41,912 bases of DNA from an uncultured Collinsella sp. (GCA_900752425.1 CAADVE010000115.1:1-41912), one strand, 5' to 3'; positions 32,530 to 41,731 are shown, numbered from the stretch's first letter. Program-made: numbers and translations. Notes: generated by a model not told the origin, from the letters alone.

Positions 32530-35500
32530 ATGGCGAACACCCAGAACTATATTAACCACCTGCTGCAGAACACCGGCATTACGCCGGCATGCAGCGAAGA
32601 AGAGCGCTTGGCTGCCGAAGATATCGCTCAGATCTTCCGCAACCACGGCTTTGACCCCGAGGTTCAGGAGTTCAATGCCCCGGCGCCCAGTAGGTTGGCA
32701 TTTGCCGTTACCGGTATTCTTGCGTTTGCCGGCGCCCTGCTGATGGGCATCGGCGGCGGTATCGGCTTGGTCGGCACCTTGCTGGCCATTGTCGGCGCCG
32801 TTCTTTACGTGCTCGAGCGCACGGGCCACCCCGTGGTTTCGCGCCTGGGCAAGACGGGCGTGAGCCAAAATGTCATCGCCTACCACAAAGCCTCGGGCCC
32901 GCTCGCGTCCCCGCGTAACCGCCCGGTGGTCGTTGTCGCACACTACGACTCTCCCCGTGCTGAGCTGCTCGCCCGCGAGCCTTATGCTTCGTATCGTGCG
33001 CTCATCGCCAAGCTGTTGCCCGTTGCCACGGTTGCCCCCGCTGCCGTTGCCATCCTGCGTATTCTGCCGCTCCCCGGCGCGCTCAAGGTTCTGCTGTGGA
33101 TTGTCGCGATCCTCGCTTCCCTCGTTGCACTCGCCAACGCGGTAAACATCATCTCTAGCCGCCACATTCTTCCCTATACGTCTGGCGCGGTGTGCAACAA
33201 GTCTTCTGTCGCCGCTATGCTCGGCGTTATGGACAACGTTGCTCCCTTCCAGGGCGAAAACGAGTTTCCCGACGATGTTCCGTTCGATACCTATTTTGGG
33301 GAGCAGAAGCGTCGTGCCGAGGAAATGGCGCGCGCAGCGGCGGAATATGCCGCGGCCCAGCAGCAAAACGACTACGGCAACACCATCGAGTATGAAGAGC
33401 CTACCTACGCCGAGGACGAATTCGGTCAGCCGATTGCTCCCGACGCTCAGACCGAGCCCGAACAGGGTGAGGCTTTCGACGAGCAAATCGAGGGCTTTGA
33501 GGGTGCGTCTGCCGACGAGACGCTGATCGGCGCTATCGTGCCCGAGGATCAGAATCAGGCTGCCCAAGCCGAAGAGTTCAATGACGAGGTTCCCGCTGCC
33601 GAGCCGGCGGAGGAGTCTGCCGAGCCCGAGCCCAAGCTCTATCGCAACGCCGCCGGCAACATCCGCTTTGGTTCGGATGCCATCCGTGCGCTCGGAATGC
33701 TTCCCGAGTCCTGCACGCTCGATTACGAGGAGGGCGAGGAGCCAACGTTTGAGCCCGAGCCTGCCCCCGTCGTGGCTGCGCCTGCGCCCGTTGTCGCTGC
33801 GGATGATGAGTCTGCCGCGGTTACCGCTGCCGTTGCCGATCCCGAGGCGGTGTCCGCGTTCGATCCCGCGGCAGGACTGGACATTTTGGCTCCCGCCGCA
33901 CCGGCGCAAGACGTTGCGGACGAGTCTGACGACGATTACGTTGAACAACCGAGGCGCGTATCTTACGAGAGCGATACTGATTTCTCGGCCGAGATTCCCG
34001 CGGCAACGCCGCATGCCGACATTGCATCCGCGTTCTCGTCGATTGGCGCCAGCGCTTCCAACTTCTTTAAGGGTGCGTTTGCAAAGGGCAAGAAATTTGT
34101 CGACGATTTCGAGGAGAAGCGCGCTGCCGCACGCGAGGCTGCCGAGCAGGAGGCTATCGCTCAGCAGCAGGCAGCCGAGGCGGCACGTGAGCTCGCGGCG
34201 CAAGAGTTCGAGCAGAACGAGGCTATGCAGTCCGCGCCCGTCGAAGCCGCCGAAGCTACAACGTCCTTTGAGTCCCAGCAACCGGCGTCCGCGGATGTTG
34301 TTGAAGCGACGACGTCTTTCGAGGCTCAGCAGCACGTCGATAGCACCATGTCGTTTGATGCCGCGCAGTTCGATTCCACGATAACGTTTGAAAAACAGGG
34401 CACCGCGATTGCCGAGCCCCTTCCTGTTTCCGATGAGCAGGGCGACGCGGCAGACGATGACGAGCCTGTTGATGCTGCCGAAATCCAAGATGCCGCCGAG
34501 GACGAGCCCGTCGAGGCCAACTCTGACGAAGAGCAATACGCGGCAGCCGAGCAAGATGATTCGACCGAGGTCGAGCAGGAGGAAGTGCCTGCGGTTTCCG
34601 AGACTCCCGAGACGGATGAGTCGAGGCCTTATTCCACGCAGATTTTCACCATGCCGACCCCGAGTGGTTCCGGTGCCACGGTTGCCAATGTCGCTCCCAC
34701 CCAGGACGAAACGGTCGATTCCCTTATGGCCCAGATTTCCTCCCAGGCATCGCCGCGCCCGCAGATGAATGTTCCCGATCCGGCGTCGGCACCGTCGCCT
34801 GCACCTTCCTCGTCTCCGCTGGCTTCGGTCCCCGATCCGTCGCTGCCGTCTATGAAGCAGGCAAACGTTGCGTCTCGCACGTCGCTGTTCGACCTTCCCG
34901 ATCCCTCCGCACAGGTCAACGACCCCTTTGCTACCGCCCAAGGCCCCGAACCCACATCGGCACCCGTTGCGCCTCCTATGCCCGTTGCGTCGGGCGCACA
35001 GCCGATCGAGACCATTTCGGCTCCCGCCCCGGCGGCACTCAAGTCTCGTAAGCGCGGCCTGGGTGGTCTGTTCGGCCGTAAAAAGAAAAACGAGCAGGAC
35101 AGCATGAGTGACTGGCTGGGCGTCGAAGACGATTACGATGCCAAGAAGTCCGGTCGCGGTATCGGTTCGTGGGATAACTTCGAGGACGATAACGATGGCT
35201 GGAAGGGTGGCGCTACGTCTTCCGATGGCGCTTCTTCCGAAGATATGCTCTCGGCTGTCGCCTCTATGGGCGATGATGAGCTGCTCGGTCACGATATCTG
35301 GTTTGTGGCAACGGGCGCCTCGGATTGTGATGGCGCTGGCATGAAGGCCTTCTTGGCTTCGCATCGCGATAAGCTCCGCGGCGTATTCTTTATCAATCTT
35401 GAATCCGTCGGCGCCGGTAGGCTTTCGGTGGTGACGGTCGAGGGCGAACAACAACTGCTCAAGGGCGATCGCCGCATCATGAACCTGGTCAGCAAGGTCT

Positions 35501-35721
35501 GCAAGTCGTTCCATGTCGATTGTGGCGCGCTCGAGATGCCCTATGCCAAGACCGATGCCTATGCCGCGCTCGAGGCGAGCCGCCGAGCCCTTACCATCGC
35601 CGGCGTGGACGGCACGCGTCTGGCTTGCGCTCGTACCGAGGACGACCTGCCCCACAATGTCAACCCGACGAACATTGCTACGGTATCCGAGGTCGTGACC
35701 GAGGTTATCCGCCGTTCGTAG
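32530..35721 (+). CDS. Membrane protein with a split M28-peptidase-like fold and a very long acidic insert
   Basis: A 1063-residue protein. Residues 1-50 look like the start of an M28 domain. Two hydrophobic segments follow (about 55-95), then the M28 strand VVVVAHYDSP (His138, Asp140), two more hydrophobic segments (about 162-206) and YTSGAVCNKSSVAAMLGVM. Residues about 240-915 are acidic, Ala/Pro/Glu-rich and probably disordered, with one charged coiled-coil-like helix (AKGKKFVDDFEEKRAAAREA). The M28 fold resumes with FVATGASDCDG, FINLESVG and DDLPHNVNP. Against textbook M28 ligands it has His, Cys222 (for Asp), Asp932 (for Glu), Glu958 (for Asp) and His1042, with Ser931 in place of the catalytic Glu. 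Activity is doubtful. ATG at 32530 has GGAG five nt upstream; the frame opens 150 nt earlier without a site. It forms a pair with the next small gene. Confidence 0.75.
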   Translation: MANTQNYINHLLQNTGITPACSEEERLAAEDIAQIFRNHGFDPEVQEFNAPAPSRLAFAVTGILAFAGALLMGIGGGIGLVGTLLAIVGAVLYVLERTGHPVVSRLGKTGVSQNVIAYHKASGPLASPRNRPVVVVAHYDSPRAELLAREPYASYRALIAKLLPVATVAPAAVAILRILPLPGALKVLLWIVAILASLVALANAVNIISSRHILPYTSGAVCNKSSVAAMLGVMDNVAPFQGENEFPDDVPFDTYFGEQKRRAEEMARAAAEYAAAQQQNDYGNTIEYEEPTYAEDEFGQPIAPDAQTEPEQGEAFDEQIEGFEGASADETLIGAIVPEDQNQAAQAEEFNDEVPAAEPAEESAEPEPKLYRNAAGNIRFGSDAIRALGMLPESCTLDYEEGEEPTFEPEPAPVVAAPAPVVAADDESAAVTAAVADPEAVSAFDPAAGLDILAPAAPAQDVADESDDDYVEQPRRVSYESDTDFSAEIPAATPHADIASAFSSIGASASNFFKGAFAKGKKFVDDFEEKRAAAREAAEQEAIAQQQAAEAARELAAQEFEQNEAMQSAPVEAAEATTSFESQQPASADVVEATTSFEAQQHVDSTMSFDAAQFDSTITFEKQGTAIAEPLPVSDEQGDAADDDEPVDAAEIQDAAEDEPVEANSDEEQYAAAEQDDSTEVEQEEVPAVSETPETDESRPYSTQIFTMPTPSGSGATVANVAPTQDETVDSLMAQISSQASPRPQMNVPDPASAPSPAPSSSPLASVPDPSLPSMKQANVASRTSLFDLPDPSAQVNDPFATAQGPEPTSAPVAPPMPVASGAQPIETISAPAPAALKSRKRGLGGLFGRKKKNEQDSMSDWLGVEDDYDAKKSGRGIGSWDNFEDDNDGWKGGATSSDGASSEDMLSAVASMGDDELLGHDIWFVATGASDCDGAGMKAFLASHRDKLRGVFFINLESVGAGRLSVVTVEGEQQLLKGDRRIMNLVSKVCKSFHVDCGALEMPYAKTDAYAALEASRRALTIAGVDGTRLACARTEDDLPHNVNPTNIATVSEVVTEVIRRS

Positions 35722-35742
35722 ACGGAGCTCTAAGGAGTCAAC

Positions 35743-35961
35743 GTGTTTTCGTATATTAAGCGCCATTGGCCTGTCTACGTGATTTTGACCTTGATTGCCA
35801 TTGCGTTAGGATTTGGGGCTGCCTACATCGTGGGCGCAAAGGGCTCGACCCCCGCCTCCGCAATCAGCGAAGAGGTGGAGCAAGAACAGAGTACGGGTGC
35901 TGATGGGATTCCTGAGTCCGAGCAAGCAATCGTTGATGGTGGATCTTCGTCTGCAGAGTAG
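35743..35961 (+). CDS. Small single-pass membrane protein (72 aa)
   Basis: No family recognised. A short basic start (MFSYIKRHW) is followed by one membrane helix (about 11-31) and an acidic, Ser/Glu-rich tail that would lie outside if the positive-inside rule holds. GTG at 35743 has AAGGAG five nt upstream. It lies 21 nt after the M28-like gene and shares its transcript up to the terminator at 35984. Confidence 0.7.
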   Translation: MFSYIKRHWPVYVILTLIAIALGFGAAYIVGAKGSTPASAISEEVEQEQSTGADGIPESEQAIVDGGSSSAE

Positions 35962-35983
35962 ATACGGCGATTTACATGATTGA

Positions 35984-36020
35984 AAGCGGGTGAGCCGGGG
36001 GACTGGCTCGCCCGCTTTTT
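35984..36020 (+). terminator. Terminator between convergent genes
   Basis: A 13-bp stem (35984-35996 with 36005-36017, one G-U) followed by T's on the plus strand. It probably serves the M28-like/small membrane pair and, less well, the convergent adhesin gene. Confidence 0.8.
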
Positions 36021-36027
36021 GATCGCG

Positions 36028-39000
36028 CTAGCGCTTCTTTGGGATCGACCTAAGGCGAGCGAACCATAGGGCTGCGGCACCCGAGGTCAGGAACGCGGTG
36101 ATGCAAGCGGCGATGGGAACTGCTCCTGTTGCCGGTAGGTCCTGCGGTAGGGTACAGCGTTGAATGACACAGTCCTCGTCATGTGACTCAAGTTTATCGC
36201 CGCCGCCGTTGCGGCAAAGATCGACGCGTGCGCTGTTGGTGAGTGCAGTTTGGGGCGTATAAGCCGACGTTGCCTGCATGTGCACGACTGCGCCCCGAGC
36301 GTCTGTGCCAAGGATTGCTTTGGCATCGTCAAGGTCGTCGTGCTCATCTTTGAGATCATCGCGGGTCCAAGAATCCGCATCGCTTCGAGTCGTAAAGTCG
36401 GCGGCTACCGCACCGTATTCAATTCGAATGCCCGTTACGACGGTATTGGGTGTAAGGTCGAGCTCTTCCGCCTCGAGTGTGGTGGATTCCGTGGTCGAGA
36501 CATCCGCCTTCCAGAGGCGCCAGCCGTCGTAATCGACGAGGCGACAGTCCTCACCAAGGCTCTCTTTTACTTCGTCGGACTCAAGCCAAGGATTTTCGTG
36601 CCCATCGTCAAGTGTCGCGTTTGCCGGCTCACCGACGTCTGTCGAGTCCAACGGCGTCGTGCGATACCATACGTTGCACAGACCGTTGAGGTCGCCGATG
36701 GCGACGGGGGTTTCGATTGAGATGAATCTCGCTGTGCCGTCTTTGGCGCACTCAAGATCATCGGTAATCGTAAACTCATCAACCCAAGTAGCGGAATCGT
36801 TTCGAGCATCGATGGTATAGGAGAAAAGCCCATCACTATTGGTTTGCGTCGTGGCGCGGTTTTTACCATCGCCGTTAGCCAACAGGCCCTTTTCGATAGG
36901 TTGGACAAGTTCCTGACGCTTGTCGACCTGTCCCTTGATCTCGATGGGCGCATCCTTCATCGCGATAGTTTGGACTTCTCCCGTATCCTTTATTTCAAAC
37001 GTTATTTCCTCGGCAAGGTCATAGGTCCGCGGAGACATCATTTCGCGCAACGAGTAGGTGCCGGGTGCAAGATGTTCGACGCGGTGTGGCTTGTCGGATG
37101 AGGTCCAGGAGTCTATTTCGGTTTTATCGGGACCATATAAGGTGAGTTGTGCGCCTTCCACTTCCTGCTCACCGCTTGCATCGACCTTGGAGATATCAAC
37201 CTTGGTGTAATCGTCGGATACGTTAAGCCGTGCTTCTACAACGGGTGTTTTCTGGTCGGCATAAGTAAGGTCGACAATATGGGTTGTCCGATCGAGCAAG
37301 AAGCCTGCCGGCGCTTGAGTCTCGACAACCTCGTAGCGTGCGGTGCCAAGTCCCAGCGGGAGGTTGTCCGCGCGTGCTTCTCCAGTTTCATCCGTCGTGA
37401 CGGTCGCGACAGTCTCACCGTCGAGCGCGGCAATGCTACCGTCGGGGCGCACGATATCACCCGAGGCACGGATCTCAAAGACGGCGCCCGCGAGGCTGCT
37501 GCCGTCTATGGCATCGGTTTTAACGATCCTGATGTTTCCGGTCGCGGCGTGGTCATAATACGAGGCGACTGCAACGGGCGTTAGGTTCATGTCGGCGGGT
37601 ATGTTTACCTCGATCTCTTCGCCGACAAGATAGGGCTCTTTGGCCGAGGTTTCGCGTACATAATAGGTGCCCGGCACGAGCGATTCGGGCAGTGTGACGG
37701 TCCCGGTCGCGTCAGTCGTAAAGGTGTCCATTACGTCATGTGCTGGATACCAGCAAGTTTGTGAGACAGGTTCGTGATTGCTGTCGAGGAGTTGGAAGGT
37801 GAATCCGGCTAGGGGAACAGAAGCGCCTGTTTGGGCATCGCGTTTTACAATCTGGAGATGCGTCGACAGAGCGTGGTTGTCCACGATATATTGAAGCTCG
37901 GCGCCGTCGGAAATCTGATTGGCCCCGACGGTCCATTCCCCTGCACGTTTAAAACCCTCGGGGACGGTTTCCGGAACCTCGCGAACCGTGTAGCCGGCAC
38001 GGTCGTATGGGACGGCTCCGTGGACACCGGCGGGTCGCTTGCCTGTGCCGAACCATGCTTCGGGCTGATCTTTGGTGGAGGCAAAGCCATAGATGTTTGT
38101 GGTCAGTGTGCCAACAACCTGCTGAGAGCTGTTGCTGACAACCTCAAAGACAACACCTTCCGCCGGCTGCTCCAGGCCGGATTGGTCGCTATTGCCGTAA
38201 TCCTTGAATTTGGAAATCTCAAGGTTAAACGCAATGGGGATATCGGAAACGCGAGATTCGATCTCGACCACGCCTGAATCGCCGAGCTGGTCGGCTCCAA
38301 CGGTATAGGTCCAGCTGTCGTTGGATGGCAGGTAGCCCTCGGGGGCTTTTGATTCGTAGATGGTAAAGGTTCCTAAGGGGACATCGGCGAGGGTGGCCCG
38401 ACCGCTTTCGTCGGTCGTGAGGATTTGTGCCCATCCAGGGGTTGATTGCGACACACACGTGAACTCTGCTCCTGCGAGTGAAGATCCCACCTGGGGGCCG
38501 GCATTCGTCGCGGCATCGAGTTTTACGATACGCAGATTGATGGTGCCGGGCTGTTCATCAATGGCGACCCGCCCGCCGTCATTCCCCGTGGTAAAGGCAA
38601 TACGATCGTGGCGGGGGACATAGCCGGCCGGCGCCTTCGTTTCAACTAGGTAGTATGCCGTGTTGGGCAGAAGTGTTGCTTGCGCTCGACCGTTGCTGTC
38701 CATCTTGATGGTGCCGACACGCGCGCCGCTGGCGCTCTCAAAAATATCGAATGTTGCCCCGGTAAACTGATAGGTATTGTTTCCGCTGGTAATAACGGTG
38801 TTAGCAGACTGCTTTTGGAAGGAAACAGAGACCGCCGGCAGTACATAGAGCATGTCTTGACGTTTGCTGCCGCCCGATACGGCCCCTAGATAGCGTCGCG
38901 CGCGGTGCGGAGCGGCTTCGATGCTTCCTGATTTTGCGCTGTCGTGGAGCCACCGCGCAGCCGCCACGACTTCATTGTCGGCGGTAAAGTGTCCGCTCTT

Positions 39001-39459
39001 GGTTTTACCCTGAGCGGTCGTGTAGGAGTAGGTGCCGTCGACATGGGTAGTGCCGTTGAGCATCCATACGGCAAGCTGGGTGGCGGCGCGGGCGCGATCG
39101 GGTGAAAGATGGTAACCGCCAAACGACGTGGTGGTGGGATATCCGTGACAAACGATTGCCGCGAACTCGTCGTCGAGCCACACCCAGCCTTGATCAAAGT
39201 TGAGCCATGGGCCGCCCGGTTTGGTGGGGCCGGGGCGCTCCTGGTTCATGCAGTAGGCAATCGAGGTGTCTTGAGCTTCATACTTGCCGATGAAGAAGGG
39301 CCCACAATCATCGCTAATAGTGCGGAAGCCGAGCTGGTCGTAGCCATCGACGGCAAATGCGGCTCCCGGTGCCAGGCAGCCGAAAAGCAGGAAGAGGAGC
39401 AGGAGCAGCGGACCTGTTGCGATTGCGCTGTGGACAGAGTGCGTGGGTGCGTTGGACAT
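36028..39459 (-). CDS. Thioester-domain surface adhesin with SpaA-type repeats, LPATG-anchored
   Basis: A 1143-residue cell-wall protein. Signal peptide about 1-36, with hydrophobic core LLLLLFLLFGCLAPG. Residues about 38-200 match a thioester domain: IAYC (Cys70) and ATQLAVWML (Gln128) are the residues that form the internal Cys-Gln thioester able to bind host surfaces covalently. Six or so SpaA/Cna-B-like repeats follow (about 211-835), each opening like IRIVKTDA or LQIVKRDA with a Lys for isopeptide formation and closing with E(T/S)KAPAGY or a variant. A C-terminal domain of unknown fold (about 840-1100) precedes LPATG, a hydrophobic segment and the basic tail RLRSIPKKR. ATG at 39459 has AGGAG upstream. 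No sortase or pilin neighbour is seen, so it probably acts as a single anchored adhesin. Confidence 0.9.
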   Translation of the reverse strand: MSNAPTHSVHSAIATGPLLLLLFLLFGCLAPGAAFAVDGYDQLGFRTISDDCGPFFIGKYEAQDTSIAYCMNQERPGPTKPGGPWLNFDQGWVWLDDEFAAIVCHGYPTTTSFGGYHLSPDRARAATQLAVWMLNGTTHVDGTYSYTTAQGKTKSGHFTADNEVVAAARWLHDSAKSGSIEAAPHRARRYLGAVSGGSKRQDMLYVLPAVSVSFQKQSANTVITSGNNTYQFTGATFDIFESASGARVGTIKMDSNGRAQATLLPNTAYYLVETKAPAGYVPRHDRIAFTTGNDGGRVAIDEQPGTINLRIVKLDAATNAGPQVGSSLAGAEFTCVSQSTPGWAQILTTDESGRATLADVPLGTFTIYESKAPEGYLPSNDSWTYTVGADQLGDSGVVEIESRVSDIPIAFNLEISKFKDYGNSDQSGLEQPAEGVVFEVVSNSSQQVVGTLTTNIYGFASTKDQPEAWFGTGKRPAGVHGAVPYDRAGYTVREVPETVPEGFKRAGEWTVGANQISDGAELQYIVDNHALSTHLQIVKRDAQTGASVPLAGFTFQLLDSNHEPVSQTCWYPAHDVMDTFTTDATGTVTLPESLVPGTYYVRETSAKEPYLVGEEIEVNIPADMNLTPVAVASYYDHAATGNIRIVKTDAIDGSSLAGAVFEIRASGDIVRPDGSIAALDGETVATVTTDETGEARADNLPLGLGTARYEVVETQAPAGFLLDRTTHIVDLTYADQKTPVVEARLNVSDDYTKVDISKVDASGEQEVEGAQLTLYGPDKTEIDSWTSSDKPHRVEHLAPGTYSLREMMSPRTYDLAEEITFEIKDTGEVQTIAMKDAPIEIKGQVDKRQELVQPIEKGLLANGDGKNRATTQTNSDGLFSYTIDARNDSATWVDEFTITDDLECAKDGTARFISIETPVAIGDLNGLCNVWYRTTPLDSTDVGEPANATLDDGHENPWLESDEVKESLGEDCRLVDYDGWRLWKADVSTTESTTLEAEELDLTPNTVVTGIRIEYGAVAADFTTRSDADSWTRDDLKDEHDDLDDAKAILGTDARGAVVHMQATSAYTPQTALTNSARVDLCRNGGGDKLESHDEDCVIQRCTLPQDLPATGAVPIAACITAFLTSGAAALWFARLRSIPKKR

Positions 39460-39713
39460 GGCTGCTCCTTATCCCTCGTGCGCCGCACGGGGAGGCTGCG
39501 ACGCGTAGGATGAGGCTACCCCCGAGGTTCATGCGGGTAAGTACCGGAGCCTGACCAAAAGCTTGCCCAATTCCTGACAAATTGAGCTCAAATACAACAA
39601 TCAAGCAAAAGCGCAGGTAGAAGATAAGGAGAACAGGAGGTCAAAGGTCCTCATCTCCACAATTGACGCGATTTTCAAACGAATCTCCATAGCTAAAACA
39701 AGCATCGCCACCC

Positions 39714-39743
39714 TTGTATCGAACAAGACAACCGCGTTATACT
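39714..39743 (+). promoter_or_regulatory. Promoter of tRNA-Gly
   Basis: TTGTAT (39714-39719), an 18-bp spacer and TATACT (39738-39743), placing the start a few bases before the tRNA. The rest of the 297-bp gap back to the adhesin start shows no gene. Confidence 0.65.
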
Positions 39744-39756
39744 ATCCCCCACATAT

Positions 39757-39831
39757 GCGGGCATCGCCAAGTGGTAAGGCATCAGCTTCCCAAGCTGACA
39801 CTCGCGGGTTCGAGTCCCGTTGCCCGCTCCA
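39757..39831 (+). tRNA. tRNA-Gly (CCC)
   Basis: A 75-nt cloverleaf with acceptor GCGGGCA/TGCCCGC, anticodon loop TTCCCAA (CCC), T-loop TTCGAGT and encoded CCA. Its last bases are duplicated twice in the repeats downstream. Confidence 0.97.
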
Positions 39832-39842
39832 GCTAGAAGCAC

Positions 39843-39875
39843 AAGCACGGCACCATTACGGTGCCGTGCTTTTTT
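39843..39875 (+). terminator. Terminator of tRNA-Gly
   Basis: A perfect 12-bp stem AAGCACGGCACC / GGTGCCGTGCTT (39843-39871) with an ATTAC loop, followed by a T run. Confidence 0.93.
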
Positions 39876-39964
39876 CAATAAAGCGCCGGGACTCGAACCC
39901 GACAGGGTGCGAGCGTAAAGCAAACGCGAAGCGTTTGTAGCGAGCAGGCGAAGGCGCCGACAGG

Positions 39965-40023
39965 CGCCTGAAGCCGGTGCGGATTTGCGAAGCAAATACG
40001 CGGATGTCCCGTTGCCCGCTCCA
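39965..40023 (+). repeat. tRNA-tail repeat, copy 1
   Basis: A 59-bp unit that ends with 18 bases identical to the tRNA-Gly 3' end (GTCCCGTTGCCCGCTCCA) and contains the hairpin ATTTGC GAA GCAAAT. The sequence just upstream (39876-39964) has two more short hairpins (CAAACGC GAA GCGTTTG; GGCGCC GACA GGCGCC) and a T-arm-like stretch read backwards (GGGACTCGAACCCG at 39888). Confidence 0.8.
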
Positions 40024-40095
40024 TCGAGTGCGGGAGACATGGGGACGGCCAATTCAACAAAGTCTTCCCCCGCGGCTTCGTGAGGCTGAGGGGCT

Positions 40096-40154
40096 CGCCT
40101 GAAGCCGGTGCGGATTTGCGAAGCAAATGCGCAGATGTCCCGTTGCTCGCTCCA
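40096..40154 (+). repeat. tRNA-tail repeat, copy 2
   Basis: The same 59-bp unit with three differences from copy 1, again ending in the tRNA-Gly tail with one change. The two copies start 131 bp apart. They and the intervening non-coding sequence fill the gap between tRNA-Gly and purB; they may be scars of tRNA-targeted integration or REP-like repeats. Confidence 0.8.
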
Positions 40155-40256
40155 ATTCCAAAATGTTAGGTTAATGCCTGCTGCCCATACTTGCACCTGC
40201 GCACGGTACAATGGATGGGTTACGACCAACGTGCCAATAACCAAAAAGGAGCCGCT

Positions 40257-41603
40257 ATGATCGATCGCTATACCCGCCCGGAGATGGGACACATTTTCTC
40301 CCTCGAGAACAAGTACGCCATTTGGCAGGAGATCGAGGTCTTGGCCTGCGAGGCCCAGGCGGAGCTCGGCAAGATCGGTATTTCCAAAGACGAGGCCCAG
40401 TGGATCCGCGACCATGCCAACTTTGAGAAGGCGAAGGTCGATGAGATCGAGGAAGTCACGCGCCACGACGTCATTGCCTTCCTGACCAACATGAAGGAGT
40501 ACATCGATGCCGATGTTCCCGAGGGCGACCCCAAGCCCAGCCGCTGGGTTCACTATGGCATGACCAGCTCCGATCTGGGCGACACGGCCCTGTGCTACCA
40601 GCTCACCCAGGCCTGCGACCTGATCATCGAGGACGTCAAAAAACTCGGCGAGATCTGCAAGCGTCGCGCCTTTGAGGAGCGCAACACGCTCTGCGCCGGC
40701 CGTACTCATGGCATCCATGCCGAGCCGATGACCTTCGGCATGAAGTTTGGCTCTTGGGCCTGGGAGCTCAAGCGCGATCTGGATCGTCTTGAGGACGCCC
40801 GCAAGAATGTTGCCTTCGGTGCTATCTCGGGCGCTGTCGGCACGTACAGCTCCATCGAGCCGTTCGTCGAGGAGTACGTCTGCGAGCACCTGGGCCTGGT
40901 CCACGATCCCCTGTCCACGCAGGTCATCAGCCGCGATCACCATGCCTACCTTGCCGGCGTGCTTGCCACTACAGCGGCCACCTGTGAGCGCATCGCTACC
41001 GAGGTTCGCAATCTACAGAAGACCGATACGCTCGAGGCCGAGGAGCCGTTCCGTAAGGGCCAAAAGGGCAGCTCAGCCATGCCGCACAAGCGCAACCCCA
41101 TCACCATGGAGAAAGTCTGCGGTCTGTCGCGCGTCGTGAAGTCCAACGCCCAGGTTGCCTTCGATAACGTCGCCCTGTGGCACGAGCGTGACATTTCGCA
41201 CTCCTCTGCCGAGCGCGTCGCCCAGGCCGATAGCTTCATCGCCCTCGACCACATGTTCCAGTGCCTCATCCGCGTTATCGACGGCCTGCAGCTGTATCCC
41301 GCCCGCATGATGGCCAACCTCAATAAGACCCGCGGCCTCATCTTCTCTTCCAAGGTACTGCTCGCCCTCGTCGACACGGGCATCACCCGCGAGGACGCGT
41401 ACGCCATTGTGCAGGAGAACGCTATGGCAACCTGGCACGAGGTACAGGATTGTGTCTCCGGCCCCACCTTTAAGGAGCGTCTCGAGGCCGACCCGCGCTG
41501 CACCGTCAGTCAGGAGAAGCTCGACGAGATCTTTGATCCGTGGGACTTCCTCACCCGTATCGACACGGTCTTTGATCGTCTGGAGCAGCTGAGCTTCGAG
41601 TAG
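40257..41603 (+). CDS. purB: Adenylosuccinate lyase
   Basis: A 448-residue lyase of the fumarase/aspartase superfamily that acts twice in purine synthesis (SAICAR to AICAR, adenylosuccinate to AMP). The superfamily signature is GSSAMPHKRNP (about 280), with catalytic-region THGIHAEPMTFGMK and MTSSDLGDTAL. The frame begins at 40191 inside the repeat-flanking sequence; ATG at 40257 with AAAAGGAG six nt upstream gives the standard N terminus MIDRYTRPEMG. It stands alone on the plus strand. Confidence 0.96.
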   Translation: MIDRYTRPEMGHIFSLENKYAIWQEIEVLACEAQAELGKIGISKDEAQWIRDHANFEKAKVDEIEEVTRHDVIAFLTNMKEYIDADVPEGDPKPSRWVHYGMTSSDLGDTALCYQLTQACDLIIEDVKKLGEICKRRAFEERNTLCAGRTHGIHAEPMTFGMKFGSWAWELKRDLDRLEDARKNVAFGAISGAVGTYSSIEPFVEEYVCEHLGLVHDPLSTQVISRDHHAYLAGVLATTAATCERIATEVRNLQKTDTLEAEEPFRKGQKGSSAMPHKRNPITMEKVCGLSRVVKSNAQVAFDNVALWHERDISHSSAERVAQADSFIALDHMFQCLIRVIDGLQLYPARMMANLNKTRGLIFSSKVLLALVDTGITREDAYAIVQENAMATWHEVQDCVSGPTFKERLEADPRCTVSQEKLDEIFDPWDFLTRIDTVFDRLEQLSFE

Positions 41604-41629
41604 GTTCGGGCATAACGTTAGCTTTTTAG

Positions 41630-41667
41630 GGCGCTTTGCTGGTAATGTGTGTTGCCGGCAAAGCGCC
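41630..41667 (+). terminator. Probable terminator of purB
   Basis: A 13-bp stem (41630-41642 with 41655-41667, one G-U). The following TCGTTGCATTT is a poor T tract, so termination strength is uncertain. Confidence 0.55.
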
Positions 41668-41731
41668 TCGTTGCATTTAGGGAAAGACGGGGATAATAGT
41701 CGTCTCGAATAACATTCTGAGAGGGGATCGC

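Noticed and set aside
32479..35766. 1095-codon minus-strand frame opposite the M28-like gene
   Set aside because: The plus-strand frame has a good start site, membrane segments and M28 motifs; the minus frame is an Arg/Gly/Leu-rich shadow.
39885..39910. A second tRNA on the minus strand from the GGGACTCGAACCCG stretch
   Set aside because: Only a T-arm-like fragment is present; no anticodon arm or acceptor partner could be paired.
39876..40154. CRISPR array
   Set aside because: Only two repeat units with tRNA-derived ends and one long spacer-like gap; no regular spacers and no cas genes.
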